Shown in pieces: positions 43,465 through 55,090 of a stretch of 64,000 nt of DNA. Source of the DNA: Micropterix aruncella (Eukaryota; Arthropoda; Insecta; Lepidoptera; Micropterigidae). Each line of letters begins with the position of its first letter. The first letter of the stretch is position 1. A model generated the notes under the pieces. The model was not told the DNA's origin. It did no database searches and saw only the letters and a list, made by a program, of their open reading frames with translations. Where the stretch lies: positions 31,453,888 through 31,517,887 of the forward strand of contig OX155960.1 in the NCBI GenBank assembly GCA_944548615.1. The letters run 5' to 3'. The translations under genes were made by a program, and so were the position numbers.

Positions 43465-45572
43465 GTAATGGCGCTAGATTAATCATGTTGTCCTGTTTTA
43501 TACCATCTCTTGTCCTAACAAAGTTGTGAAACACAAATGGCTATTACAATATCATTGGTAAAGTCTATCTTGACGTATATTTGGCCGGTGGGAAATTTGC
43601 CATTTGTTACTTGTTATACCAAATGTACATTCGACATACCTTCGTGCTAAAGGCGGTTGCTAAATATTTTTATAGTTAAAAATCAAAGAATACAACCGAT
43701 ATCATGAAATAGTTAAAAAAAATCTTCGTGTAGTCTCAGGTCGGGATTTAAAATGACAAACAGGCTTGAAGTAAGTCTCACTTAAAATAGTGCAATGCCC
43801 AAGGTTCATTGCTTATTATTTTATAATTTAATAACTATTTAATATTCGCCATTCACCGTGTTACGATAATGCGATAAGCAATTAACCGTACACGGCGAAT
43901 CGGTCAACGACCCTCCCTATTGTTTTGATAATTCTCACGCACCGAATTTAACGGGCGATTTTAGACGGTCTTCCTTCTTACACGGACCACGGAGGAGAGC
44001 GGTCACCGAAGCGGTGGGCCCGCTGCCTCCGGCAGCGGGCCGGCTGGTCACTATTCAGCCATATCTCAATGAGAAAGCATTATTCATTAATCAGTAGTAA
44101 AATCAGTGTAAATACTTTTAACTAGCAGCAGTGGTCGCTGGCATCTTTCTACATCTCCCATTACCCAGGCAAGTGTGAACAAACATATGTTAAGGTCGTT
44201 CTTTCCACGCGCTCTGCGCAGCCACGTTTTTCTAAATTTCTAGTATGCCATAATAATATTCAGATCCTCACTTAAACGCCTAGGCCGTAATTCCGCGCCG
44301 CCAAGCGCAAATTAGATTCCGTATATATATTTTTTCTTTTGCAAATGTTTGCGCCGACCGCCATTAAGCGGCTCGGCAGAATCGGGTTAAATCGCAGCGA
44401 TCCGCAGACATTCCTTTCAAACGTATTCTCCTTTCCACTCCGCTCACCATTAATATTAGACGAGGTCAGTATTTTTTTAGAATCGGCACATTTGTAATAT
44501 AACTTGTAAAAATATAACCCGGGACACGCGGTAAATTCCGTCCCGCAAGGATCCCGAGCGGCATATCCGCACGGACCCAAAATTGTAACCTTTTCTTTCT
44601 TTATTATATATATTTTCATAATTTTAGCTGCAGCGCTCACGCGCGCTGCAAAAGCGGTAAAAAACCATATTGTAGAACCGCCACGTTTTTTTGGAATAAA
44701 ACCTCATTTCACTTATAACTCTTTATTTTTCTTTCATCTTATTACCACGAAAACAGGGATAAAAAGGACATAAAATCAGGTGATAATAAATTAAGAGAAG
44801 GCGGGGTTCCAGCCTGAGAAATTACATAGAATCAAAATATATATTTATTTCATTATTTAATATCTGGCGAAATTCGCATCTCGCCAAGGAAGAATTTATA
44901 AAATATAGCAAGGGTTTAGCAAGGTTCCGAACCGGCGCGGAGCGGGTCGATTATCGTTCACGCAGGCAGTGCGACAGACGGCCGTCAGAGGGCGTGTGCG
45001 TAGACGTCAGACGTCGATACGCGTGGATTGACATTTTCACAGGAACCAAGGAATATTGATAAATTCGCGCTCAAAGGCACTCAGGAAGAGCCTTCGGAGG
45101 TAATTAATAAGTCTAGTGGCCATTTATATAGGTATAAAACACACGGGCGGAGATCCTCGTCCCTGCCAAATCCCTACGTTCCCACCTTAAGAAGCGGTGT
45201 TTCTTTCAATCCTCCCAAAGTAAAATCAATGTCGTCCGCTCCCCGGAGTGCTCTCGCGTCCGTAGGTCGATCCTTGCCCTGAGGATTTGCTCCCCACGAC
45301 CCGTTATTAAGGCTCGTCGGCTGAGTGCGGGGTTCCTCAAAGGATTGACTTGCATACCCATTGCCAGCTGCGCTAGACGATGGCCAGTTGTGCTTGCAGT
45401 TTTGCATAGGCTCCGGCTGTTCCCCACGTACCGAAGGCCACTGGCGCCCAAACCTCGATTCAAGAGGACTTACAAAAATCAGTATTTCATCTTTCGTGTT
45501 CCTTCGGCCCGTGAGACAGCATCTTTTCCCATCCTGACGATGACGTTTAAATATTAAATAAACGGAGCTCAT
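43465..45572. other. TMX3 intron: unassigned region upstream of gypsy element 2
   Basis: Holds a strong GC hairpin at 44017-44041. 44930-45580 is GC-richer and may be the 5' LTR of gypsy element 2: it contains TTTATATAGGTATAAAAC (45123-45140, TATA-like) and ends next to a primer-binding-like motif. No matching 3' copy was found, so the LTR is not called. Confidence 0.4.
44017..44041. repeat. GC-rich perfect hairpin
   Basis: GGCCCGCTGCC (44017-44027), 3-nt loop TCC, GGCAGCGGGCC (44031-44041). Confidence 0.85.
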
Positions 45573-45731
45573 GACAAAATTCTGACGCTCCAACGTGTGG
45601 CAATTTTTTTTAATCATCAACGACAAAAATTCTGTCGCGTCAACTCAAGTATATTTTTATACATTCATTAATCTTTTCCCCTAGTTTATCGGCCACGCTG
45701 GTCGCAAAATTCTTGCGCCCAGTCGTGGGGC
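45573..45731 (+). promoter_or_regulatory. Three primer-binding-site-like motifs upstream of gypsy element 2
   Basis: Copies at 45573-45601, 45622-45650 and 45703-45731 share (G)ACAAAATTCT-nRCGC-nCAAC/CGTG-type sequence. The first and third resemble gypsy primer sites (CGCTCCAACGTGTGG and GCGCCCAGTCGTGGGGC). Only one should prime; which one adjoins an LTR is unknown. Confidence 0.4.
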
Positions 45732-46903
45732 TCTTATTTTTGTTTCTATATTTTTTTTAATTATTTTTTTTTTCTAATACAAAACATAACATACAATTTT
45801 CCCTCCCAACCCTCCCTATTATTATTATATACTTTACTAGTTTTAACCCGGAATTTCAGGTTAAATTTTTTCTTTGTTTTTGTTCAATACTATAATTATT
45901 TCATTTTCAATACTATTTACCCTTGAATATTTATAAACTCTTAATACACATCCTCAACCAGAAAGGCACAGCTTCTTACCATCCTCACCCACCCACCCTT
46001 AATACATTTTTATAGATTTTACTTTCAGCAGCCTAACCCTTAGGTACTTTATTATATATATATAAATAATACTTGTTACTCGTTTGGCACTGCATTTAAT
46101 ATATTTTATTACAGCTTTCTACAAGGATATACATTTAATCTTATTTTTTCATTGTTTTATATTTTTTTTTTGATAAATTTGTACATTATGTCTTTGACAC
46201 TTAACCCTCAAATAGCTAAAACAAATTAGTTTAGACTGAAGACACTTACGCTTTCTCCCAGCTCACCGACACAGGAAATTCTACAAGATACAACGATAGC
46301 ATTTATCAGATATACAGGACGATCGACTTTAAAAATTAAATGTAAAATAAATCAATAAATATTCGCATCTCGGAAACATAACTCAAAGCACAACTCGGAC
46401 AAACTTTCCCATACAAAATATTTTGAATTTTCTACTTTCACTTCCAACTACAACAAGTTAAAGAAAATAAAGCATATCACACAGTTCAAGCAGATTTCAA
46501 TATACTATCAAAACATTTGAGTACCACTCAACATACACATAAATTCAAATTACATGTCGATACACATACACTTCAAATACAAATTAAAAGCCATTAAAAT
46601 ACATTTCAAAACAAGTCTTGCACACATAAATTTAAAATAAACAAATAAACACAACACATCAAGCTTACACCTAAGATATCTTCTTCTTTTTTTATCACTT
46701 ATTAAATTTTTCTTTACTATATTTTTTTAAAATTTTCTATTCGTCTAAGAACACTCACATATCACATTCATTAACGTAACACGGACACACACGAGTCGGT
46801 ACATCAAATCAAATCAGATTTATAGAGCAAACGCAGGAATCCCTACAATATTAGTTCAGCAACGGTCACTTACCATAAAAAATCTAAACTTTGAGTGTGC
46901 ATA
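45732..46903 (+). other. 5' leader of gypsy element 2
   Basis: A long AT-rich untranslated stretch of 1.2 kb before gag. No ORF. Confidence 0.45.
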
Positions 46904-48100
46904 ATGGCACCAAGAAAGACAAAACCGTCAGAAAGGAAAACCAGGCATCGTCAACCATCACCGACCCCATCGGAACCGGAAGAACGCCAACAAATCCCAA
47001 CACCAACAAAGGAAACAGTTAATATACCAAGGAACAGGCACGAGTTAGAACATACACCAGACACATCAAGACTGCATATCCAAACCAGCGACGATGACAC
47101 TGACATATTTCACTCAACAGCAGACGGAAAGCCAAGATTTCATCCAAATCTATTCAAGTGGAATGTAAGATTTAACGGCTCAACCCCAATTTTAGAATTT
47201 TTGGAAACCATCGAGGACAAAATCAGAGCAAGAGGAATTTCAGAAGCAGAGTTACTTCAAGGCTTCACAGACCTCCTAGAAGGTTCATCCCTACAATGGT
47301 ACCGGACAATCAGGACCTACGCTACTTCATGGAAATTGTTGAAAGCAGCATTAATAAACAAATATGAACACCTGAATTATCAGACGAGATTGGAAAATGA
47401 CCTAAGGAATACGAAACAGATCAACGGAGAAACAATGAACGACTTCATCACCCGCCTGGATACAATGAACAACAGGCTCACGTCAAAATTAAAAGACTCC
47501 ACGATTATGGAAATAGTAAAGTTAAATGTGCTACCACTCTATCACACACTATTAGGCACCACCAAACTCACAGATATCGGAAACCTTCTCGATCTGGCGA
47601 AAAATTACGAGCAGTACGCTCTCTCATCAGAGCCAAGCGCAGTAAGCGACACCCAAGTGCGACACCACACGCTACCGAAAACCTCAAGAAATACGCAGGT
47701 AGCAGACATAAGCGAGTACAGTCATTACGCAGCAGAAGATCTAGCGGCAAGACCGTTCTCAGCGGAAATAGCAGCACTTCCACAAACCGCGAGATTCGCG
47801 CAGAACCACTTCCGCAGCCAGCCGCAGTATAATGCCACCAATCAAACGAGAGTACCATTCAACAACCAACAACCGTACGAAAACCGGAGTCCGCGCCAAG
47901 GAGCAGCACCGCAAGACAAACAATGCAAAAAATGCAACGCCCTAGGACACACCTATCATGACTGCAGAAAATATCCGCTCCCCATGTGCTTCAGATGCAA
48001 AACACCGAACACATACACGAACTCGTGCACAAGATGCAATCAAACACCACCACCGCCCCAACAGCCAAAAAACGGATTTATCCACGGCCGAAGGGAATAA
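46904..48100 (+). CDS. Gag of gypsy element 2
   Basis: 398 residues from the ATG at 46904. The capsid-like core includes FKWNVRFNGSTPILEFLETI, then SSLQWYRTIRTYATSWKLLK and ALINKYEHLNYQTRLENDL. The C-terminus has a canonical zinc knuckle CKKCNALGHTYHDC, then a degenerate second one CFRCKTPNTYTNSC with Thr replacing His. It ends with QPKNGFIHGRRE, where PKN is encoded over the frameshift heptamer. It packages element RNA; no lesions seen. Confidence 0.88.
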   Translation: MAPRKTKPSERKTRHRQPSPTPSEPEERQQIPTPTKETVNIPRNRHELEHTPDTSRLHIQTSDDDTDIFHSTADGKPRFHPNLFKWNVRFNGSTPILEFLETIEDKIRARGISEAELLQGFTDLLEGSSLQWYRTIRTYATSWKLLKAALINKYEHLNYQTRLENDLRNTKQINGETMNDFITRLDTMNNRLTSKLKDSTIMEIVKLNVLPLYHTLLGTTKLTDIGNLLDLAKNYEQYALSSEPSAVSDTQVRHHTLPKTSRNTQVADISEYSHYAAEDLAARPFSAEIAALPQTARFAQNHFRSQPQYNATNQTRVPFNNQQPYENRSPRQGAAPQDKQCKKCNALGHTYHDCRKYPLPMCFRCKTPNTYTNSCTRCNQTPPPPQQPKNGFIHGRRE

Positions 48101-48119
48101 ACGCAAGTACAGCCGTGGA
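48067..48119 (+). promoter_or_regulatory. -1 ribosomal frameshift signal at the gag-pol junction of gypsy element 2
   Basis: A-AAA-AAC at 48067-48073 lies in the gag frame (AAA AAC = Lys Asn). After a 7-nt spacer, TCCACGGC (48081-48088) pairs perfectly with GCCGTGGA (48112-48119), with a 23-nt loop. Pol is open in the -1 frame across it. The same heptamer and a similar spacer and stem exist in gypsy element 1. Confidence 0.8.
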
Positions 48120-51100
48120 AAACTTTACGCTTTCGGCCAACACACATGACTACGACATACGCCCCCACGCAGAAATAACGGTAATGGGCCACATCTATAG
48201 AGGTCTCATCGATACAGGCTGCGCCATATGCATAATAGGAAAAAATCCATACAATGCAGGGGCATTAAAGGGTCTACGGTTGGAAAAGTCAAGAAACCAC
48301 CTCTCAACAGCGGACGGCGTGACACAAAAAGTTATAGGATCAGCAACGTTACCGGTCACATACCAGAATAGGACAGAAAACATACAATTCCTCATCTGCC
48401 CATCCATAGAAAAGGACGTAATACTAGGCATAGACTTTATAAGGAAATTCAACGTCAAAATTTCAGTAAACAACAGTCAGGAAATACAACTCTCACAGTT
48501 AGATGCCGCCAGCAACGGACAACTCATAAACTCCGAAAATCTCACACCTCTTCAAGTGAAACATATGAACCACGTCAAACACCTATTCGAGGACATATCC
48601 TACGAAAAAAGAGGATTGGGAAAAACACATTTAATAGAACATAGAATCGTAACCACGGGAGAACCAATCAGGCAAAGACCGTACCCTCTATCTCCAGCGA
48701 AAGAAAAGATCATAAAGGAAGAAATCGATGAAATGCTGCGTCTAGGAGTAATCGTTCCTACTAAATCGCCATGGTGCAACCCCATAGTAGTAGTCTCGAA
48801 AAAAGATGGAAGCCCAAGAGTATGTCTGGACTCACGAAAACTCAACGAGGTTACCCGGAAAAACCGATACCCGATGGCATCCTCACAAAAGATACTCGAC
48901 AGTTTGGGTAATTCAAAATACCTATCATCCATAGATCTATCTAAGGCGTTCTGGCAGATACCACTGGAAAAGTCATCCACTTACAAGACGGCCTTCGCAA
49001 TTCCTGGGAAAGGAATGTACTGTTTTACACGCCTGCCATTTGGCGTCTGTAACGCTTCCAGCGACTTAGCATCTCTAATGGACAAACTGTTTGGTCCAGA
49101 ATGCGACAACAGAGTTTTCGCCTATGCGGACGACCTGATCGTCGCATCACGTACGTTCGAAGAACATATCGAAACACTAATCCGCGTAAGAGACAGCTTA
49201 AAGGAGGCTGGTCTCACGATAAATCTAAAAAAGTGCGAGTTCTTTCGACAAGAATTGAAGTACCTCGGTTACATAGTGGACAAACAAGGCCTCAGAACGG
49301 ACCCAGAGAAAATTATCTGCGTGAAAGAATTCCCAAGGCCAGACCGCATCAAACAAGTTAGAAGCTTCCTGGGATTATGTGGTTATTACCGCAAATTCAT
49401 CCAAAACTACTCCAAAATTGCCGCACCCCTTTGTAAATTGACGGGTGGGAAAAAGGGAGAAAAACACAACTTCAAGTGGTCAGAAGAGGCGGAAAACGCT
49501 TTCCAAACACTCAAACTAGCACTGTGTTCAGCTCCAATACTTATATGTCCCGACTTCAATAAAACATTTACCATACATTGCGACGCGAGCGACATCGCAG
49601 TCGGAGCAGCTTTGACACAATTCTCGGAGGAAGATAAAATCGACTTACCGGTATCTTACTTCTCACGTACCCTAAGTCCAGCGGAGAAAAACTATTCAAC
49701 AACTGAAAAAGAATTAATGGCAGTATTACGAGCGGTCGAACACTACAAAACATACGTGGATGGCGCACACTTCAAGGTCATAACAGATCACTCTAGTCTA
49801 CGATGGCTCTCAAAGCTAGAAAACCCCACGGGCAGACTGGCGAGGTGGAGCACTCTACTGTCGCAGTACGACATGGAGATTGTCCACCGAAAAGGCAGTC
49901 TGAACGTGGTGGCAGATGCATTGTCAAGAATACCATGCGCGGCAATATCAGACACACCACAAACAGACGACTGGTATGAATACATGCGGGCAACAACGCT
50001 GAAGGATCCATACGCAGCACCGGACTACAAGGTGGAGGGAAATGACTTATACAGATACTTCGCGCCAAAAAGAGGTGAGCAGCGACAAAACCCATGGAAA
50101 ATAGTCCTGAGATCAAAAGATAGGGAAAATGCGATTAAGGATATCCACAGTGGAAGTTTCGCAGTACACTTTGGAGTTTTTAAGACACTAAAAAAGCTCC
50201 AGTCTTATTATTATTGGCCAGGTATGCAGAAACAAGTCAAAAAACACATAAAAAATTGCGACACCTGCAAGGCCCACAAGATCAGGACGGCACCCCCTCA
50301 TGGTTTGATGGTGACACCAAAAGCGGTTAACACGCCAATGCACACACTCAGTTTAGACATAATTGGTCCCTTACCTCGCTCAACTAACGGGTTCACATAC
50401 ATCCTATCAATCGTAGACGTATTCACTAAATTTTGCTGGCTTTTTGCTCTAAGACAAGCCACGTCCGCAAGTATAATAAAACATCTAGAAAACAGCGTGT
50501 TCCTAACTTACGGGACCCCAGCTGTAATAATCCTAGATAACGCGACATACTTCAGGTCAAAAGCATTTAGGCAATTAGCGGAAAAATACAAGATACCGAG
50601 ATTATTTTACGGATGCGTATACGCTCCACAATCAAATACGGTAGAAAGATACAACCAAACGATCGAAACATCTCTATCAATCTTGACGGAAAAAAATCAG
50701 AAGCTTTGGGACAGATACATTATGCTAATCCAAAACGCGCTTAACAATCATGTCAATCTAGCGACGGGCTTCACACCAGTATATCTAATGTATGGACGTG
50801 AGACTCATACAGATGGCCGATACCACTCTTTATTAAGTTACATACCGGGGGAAAAGGGAAAATTAACTGTAGACACCCCACAAGAATTCGCCAAAGGCCT
50901 CGGAACATTAGCAGACACATACGACATAGTAAGAGATAGGTTAATGGAAGCTTTCCGAAACAACGCTACACGATATAACTTAAGGCGCAAGCACGTAGAG
51001 TTCAAAATAGGTGAAACGATTTGGGCCAAAAACCACCAGCAGTCAAGAAAAATTGACTTTTTCTCAAGTAAGCTGGCACCACGGTACATAAAATGCACAA

Positions 51101-51195
51101 TAGTGTCAAAAAAGTCACCTGTTGCTTATGAGATTATGGATGAGAACGGAGTTAATAAAGGTTTATTCCATATTAAAGACTTAGCCCGGAATTGA
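48067..51195 (+). CDS. Pol of gypsy element 2 (protease, RT, RNase H, integrase), intact
   Basis: Translated by -1 shift from gag; about 1,042 residues with no stop. Aspartic protease DTG is at 48211-48219 (GLIDTGCAICIIG). RT has LSSIDLSKAFWQIPL, with YADD at 49122-49133. RNase H starts near 49575 (IHCDASDIAVGAAL). The integrase has an HHCC zinc region about 50143-50280 (ending KNCDTCKAHK), then catalytic D at about 50356, D at 50535 and E at 50644, spaced D-35-E. All catalytic residues are present, so the element could be competent if its LTRs are intact. RT/RNase H resembles gypsy element 1 but the two are different families. Confidence 0.92.
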   Translation, partial: KKRIYPRPKGINASTAVENFTLSANTHDYDIRPHAEITVMGHIYRGLIDTGCAICIIGKNPYNAGALKGLRLEKSRNHLSTADGVTQKVIGSATLPVTYQNRTENIQFLICPSIEKDVILGIDFIRKFNVKISVNNSQEIQLSQLDAASNGQLINSENLTPLQVKHMNHVKHLFEDISYEKRGLGKTHLIEHRIVTTGEPIRQRPYPLSPAKEKIIKEEIDEMLRLGVIVPTKSPWCNPIVVVSKKDGSPRVCLDSRKLNEVTRKNRYPMASSQKILDSLGNSKYLSSIDLSKAFWQIPLEKSSTYKTAFAIPGKGMYCFTRLPFGVCNASSDLASLMDKLFGPECDNRVFAYADDLIVASRTFEEHIETLIRVRDSLKEAGLTINLKKCEFFRQELKYLGYIVDKQGLRTDPEKIICVKEFPRPDRIKQVRSFLGLCGYYRKFIQNYSKIAAPLCKLTGGKKGEKHNFKWSEEAENAFQTLKLALCSAPILICPDFNKTFTIHCDASDIAVGAALTQFSEEDKIDLPVSYFSRTLSPAEKNYSTTEKELMAVLRAVEHYKTYVDGAHFKVITDHSSLRWLSKLENPTGRLARWSTLLSQYDMEIVHRKGSLNVVADALSRIPCAAISDTPQTDDWYEYMRATTLKDPYAAPDYKVEGNDLYRYFAPKRGEQRQNPWKIVLRSKDRENAIKDIHSGSFAVHFGVFKTLKKLQSYYYWPGMQKQVKKHIKNCDTCKAHKIRTAPPHGLMVTPKAVNTPMHTLSLDIIGPLPRSTNGFTYILSIVDVFTKFCWLFALRQATSASIIKHLENSVFLTYGTPAVIILDNATYFRSKAFRQLAEKYKIPRLFYGCVYAPQSNTVERYNQTIETSLSILTEKNQKLWDRYIMLIQNALNNHVNLATGFTPVYLMYGRETHTDGRYHSLLSYIPGEKGKLTVDTPQEFAKGLGTLADTYDIVRDRLMEAFRNNATRYNLRRKHVEFKIGETIWAKNHQQSRKIDFFSSKLAPRYIKCTIVSKKSPVAYEIMDENGVNKGLFHIKDLARN

Positions 51196-51505
51196 TAGCC
51201 GAAATCGGAAGTAAAAATAGTAATAAACACCCTGTGGTCGCTGAGCAAGGGAGGAGAGCGCATTTGTTCAGAGGTAAAAATTAAATTTAAAATAAAAAAG
51301 CAATAAGGAACAGGGTAAGAAAGTCAAACAGCCATAAAGAAAGACCAAACGATAGTAACAAGTAAATGAGTAAATTATAAAATAAAAAATCCCCTTAAAA
51401 ACCCAAAATATAAATTAAATATAAATCCCAGATTAGTACCCAAAAACTTTATAAAAATTACATATCGAAGAACCACAGCAAATTAAAAACGGTCAACTGC
51501 GCATA

Positions 51506-51551
51506 TATTTTTATAAAAATAAATTATATATAATTTATTTTTATAAAAATA
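51506..51551. repeat. 46-bp perfect AT palindrome
   Basis: Sequence is its own reverse complement around the centre 51528/51529 (AAATTATA-TATAATTT core, TTTTTATAAAAA outer parts). Confidence 0.95.
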
Positions 51552-54171
51552 AATATTATCCAACCTGGCTAAAAACCGGTTGGACCCCTTTAAATTTTTT
51601 TTAATAGCAACATATTGTTCATTTTTCTATATACATATAACCATATTTTTTCTCTCGACCGATTCCCTTAGCATGAGCGCTTGCGGATAAGCTAAAATAG
51701 CAGCCTACGAAGCGAAGTCATTCTTTACCTAAACTATTTTTTATCAGTACCATATTTTGCGTACAATTTATTTATATATTGAGAAAGGTTCGGTGGTATT
51801 AGCCTTTCTATAAAATAGAAAAACACCGGGAAGTTCAAGTAAAATGTTACAATTCCGCTTGCTTCCATTTGATGACTTAGATAGGGAGATATTTTTTATA
51901 CTTTTCGCACGGAATGCAGTCGACAGGCCTAATTAGCGAACAGGAACCATCGTAAGCATAAACCGTCGCTGAACATTTAATTAGCTACAGAAAAACTTCG
52001 TTTCACCCTAACCAAGGTTAGGACCCGATGGACATCGTCCATTACCATGAACTCCCAATAGGCATTCGCAAGAAATTTTTTTATTTGAAAAAGCTCCTTA
52101 GTTTGTCCATTCGAACCCTAGAAAACTGTAAACGAACCAGAATTAGCCGTATCAACCGATTCGTTCCATTATTAAGTATAATAATTAAAAAAATAATTCA
52201 CCATGACAAAGGTAATAAATAGGTACGAGACATTCCGTTTTAGAATGAATGAAAGAATGAAAGGGAGCCGATGGATGTCGAAGTAGGAAAGTTGTATGAA
52301 TACGGCACGAAAGGAAAACTCAATGACAAAAACCGAAAATATTAATCTCACACAGTCAAAAAAAATTTTCCAACTTAACAAATGGTAGATACAGCAGAAA
52401 CTCTGGGCTCAAAGGAACTCACCATTCCAAGTTAAATACTTTCTTTCAACAAGTAAAACAGATGCAGGTAGATCCTAGCCAACTCTTGGAAGAGAAATTA
52501 TCCTAACTAAACCAACAAGGGCATAGACCGGGATGTCTTCAAACTCCAGAACCAGCGTAACGACATTAAAAGCGTATACAGCTGCCACTCTCACTCCCAG
52601 TTAAATTACAGGTTCTTCAAATATTTATTTTATATTATAATTATATACCATATGATCATTTTAAAAAAAATCTTTATTTTTCATATTAACGGCACTTCGA
52701 GAGGGAAGACACAGGAAAATTCGAGAATTAAAATCACGATTTCCCAAAGTTCATCCAATACGAGAAGCAGTCCGATTAAAAACAGTCCGATATTAGGCAA
52801 CACTTCTTTTTTCTTACAGTTTTATTTACTATTATATAGATTTATTTGTTTATATTACAACGACATTATTCTCCAGAGACGCCATATTTTTCCTACTTTA
52901 TTGATAAATACTTTATTATATATATTTATAGCTCACAATCAGTGAGCAAGATACTAGCGATTGCTAGCGTTTACATCATATATGGGTACTAATCGAATAT
53001 CATTCCATTCCCTGATGCAGATCGTTGTGATTCCCGGAATAACCTCTACTATGTATTTTTTTTTGCTCCTTACAGCATCTTAACGGTTACTATTTTCTTA
53101 CCGATTACTGAAGTTTTTTTTACTATTTTTATTTTACTATTTACAAATAGCCGTTCATCCCATACTCCGTTCAATCAAATATTGAACAATCTCAAGCACT
53201 TACAAAACTTTTCATAACCACCAAAGGTTCATTTATTATTTTTAAAATCAGGAATTACAGGCAGGTGTAGACAAGTTTAAACATAAAATACGTGTTCATT
53301 TTCTTCATTTATATTATCTTTTCTCAAAATTCCTTCATTTTAGGAAAATTTTCTATATATATAGCCCGACCACTGGCAAATCTTTTTTTTCTCTAAATAT
53401 AATTTCATTATATTATATCTATATGAGTTTTACTCAAAATTTTCATTGTTTCACATTGCTATAAAGAGAATATTTGCTAATAACGACAGAAACAAGCCAA
53501 AGTAAGTCTTAATACATTTGAAATATTAAGAATAATAGAAAAAGAACACTTAACAAAGGTTTGAACATTCTGCCTTCCGTCTTCCCCAAATCCTCCAAAG
53601 TATGCGACCTCAATATAAATAGTGATGCTGCGTAAAAATGCTATTCCAGACATTATACCACGTTGTGAAGTGCTGTACCTCGAACGAGTCTACCACCAAC
53701 GCTGGAAACCAAGACTGCAGCGACGCCAACAGGCCTCCCAGTCAAAACCGAACGTGACAACAAACTCGGCGCAGACATGCAGCAACGTCAGTGCGATGGG
53801 TCTGAGATAAGCGCCGCTAGGCCACTCCCCATTCGCACGACGTAGCGCATGAAGGCGTTCTCACGACGGAGTTGCTGCCAGTAACGTGCAACCTCAGCGT
53901 GAGACGCGGCGTGCAGTACATTGCAGTCTACCCAGGGGCAGCAATCGCGACGGCCACTGCCGTCCCCCGTTGCGAGCCCAGCGGCAGACGAGCATACCGA
54001 CCTGCCGGCAGCCTGCGAGCGCAGCCGCCCGCACTGCGAGGGCCACTGGTCTACGCTCCGCGGCTACGTCACCAAAACCCGGTATCGTCAGGTAACGAGC
54101 AAGTATCGTTCCACACTAGTAGCTGAAAGACTATTCAAATAGCGCAACACTCATGACAATAGGATGCACCC
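51552..54171. other. TMX3 intron, AT-rich, unassigned
   Basis: No LTR, transposase or gene recognised. 53650-54130 is GC-richer with overlapping open frames in several phases, none with a recognisable domain; probably old repeat DNA. Confidence 0.5.
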
Positions 54172-54179
54172 AGTATCGT

Positions 54180-55082
54180 CAGTGCCGGATTAGCCACGTA
54201 GCAAGAGTAGCAAATGCTACGGGCCCCGCGCATTGGGGGGCCCCGCACACCCACGCCTGCCTGAGCGTAAAATTATCGCTGCAGCCTGCAACAGGCCAAT
54301 GGGAAACGTTAAATATAATCAACGGCGGGGCGCGGGCCCGAGTTTGGGAATGAATATCTCCAATTTGAGAAAAAACGACCTGACGCACTTTTCATATGTG
54401 ATGACTAATATCATCAGCTATGTATACTAAAACTTTAAACTTCCTAAAGAGGGATTCTCGATGCCTGCCAGAACGAAGTTTGAGCGGCCACCTCGCCCAT
54501 TAAATTTAATCATCAACGGGCGCGGGCCCGAGTTTGGGAATTAATATCTCCTCTCTCTCTCTTATAGAGTACTAGTTTTTTATTGTATTTTATTTAGTAT
54601 TCGTTAATAAAGGTGCGCCGTACAATAATGGCTGATATGTAGGTGTGAATTATATAAAAAACGGTCTGATTTTACTTAGATTGTAGTTTTTGTCCACATT
54701 GCAAAATTTCACACAATTTGTTGAAAAAGAAAATTGTACATTTGTGCATATTTTTAAAACAATAGTACCACTGTTGTAAATATATTTTATTTTTGTATTT
54801 ATATTGTCGAATATGATTGAAACTGTGATAATTGAATATTTCTTCAATTTAATTTTTCTGCGTAGTTTTGGTCGTAGCTGTGGCGCGAATTGTTTTATTT
54901 CTCTTTGTAAACATTTTTGGATTACACGGTACCTCTAAAAATTATATTTTATTACCTTGTTTTAGGAATAAAAGGGATCTATCAAAAAGTTCTATTTCAT
55001 TTTACACCCTAAACTTAAGAACCTAAATCAAACCGAGGGCCTTTTGAGAGAATTTGCTACGGGCTGGCTCAATCCGGCACTG
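54180..55082. mobile_element. hAT transposon 3 (non-autonomous) with perfect target duplication
   Basis: Begins CAGTGCCGGATTAGCCACGT and ends with the reverse complement CAGTGCCGGATTGAGCCAGC. Flanked by AGTATCGT at 54172-54179 and 55083-55090, an exact 8-bp duplication. 903 bp; no transposase. Internally GGGCCCGAGTTTGGGAAT occurs twice (near 54327 and 54525). Confidence 0.9.
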
Positions 55083-55090
55083 AGTATCGT

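Larger units (their letters stand above)
45573..51260 (+). mobile_element. Ty3/gypsy retrotransposon 2 (coding region intact; LTRs not located)
   Basis: Leader, gag (46904-48100) and pol (48067-51195) are uninterrupted. A purine-rich AAGGGAGGAGAG at about 51244-51257 is a possible polypurine tract. LTRs could not be recognised by eye on either side, so the ends are uncertain. It lies in a TMX3 intron, antisense to the gene. Confidence 0.8.

Noticed and set aside
44017..44041. GC hairpin considered as a bacterial-type terminator or sign of bacterial transfer
   Set aside because: It lies in a eukaryotic intron with no following T-run and no bacterial gene nearby.
44272..44640. 122-residue minus-strand ORF and neighbours upstream of gypsy 2
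   Set aside because: No recognisable domain and in repeat-like flanking DNA; not supported as a gene.
53622..54142. Several overlapping plus-strand ORFs in a GC-richer patch
   Set aside because: Open in multiple frames at once, no motifs, adjacent to a hAT; most likely composition-driven.
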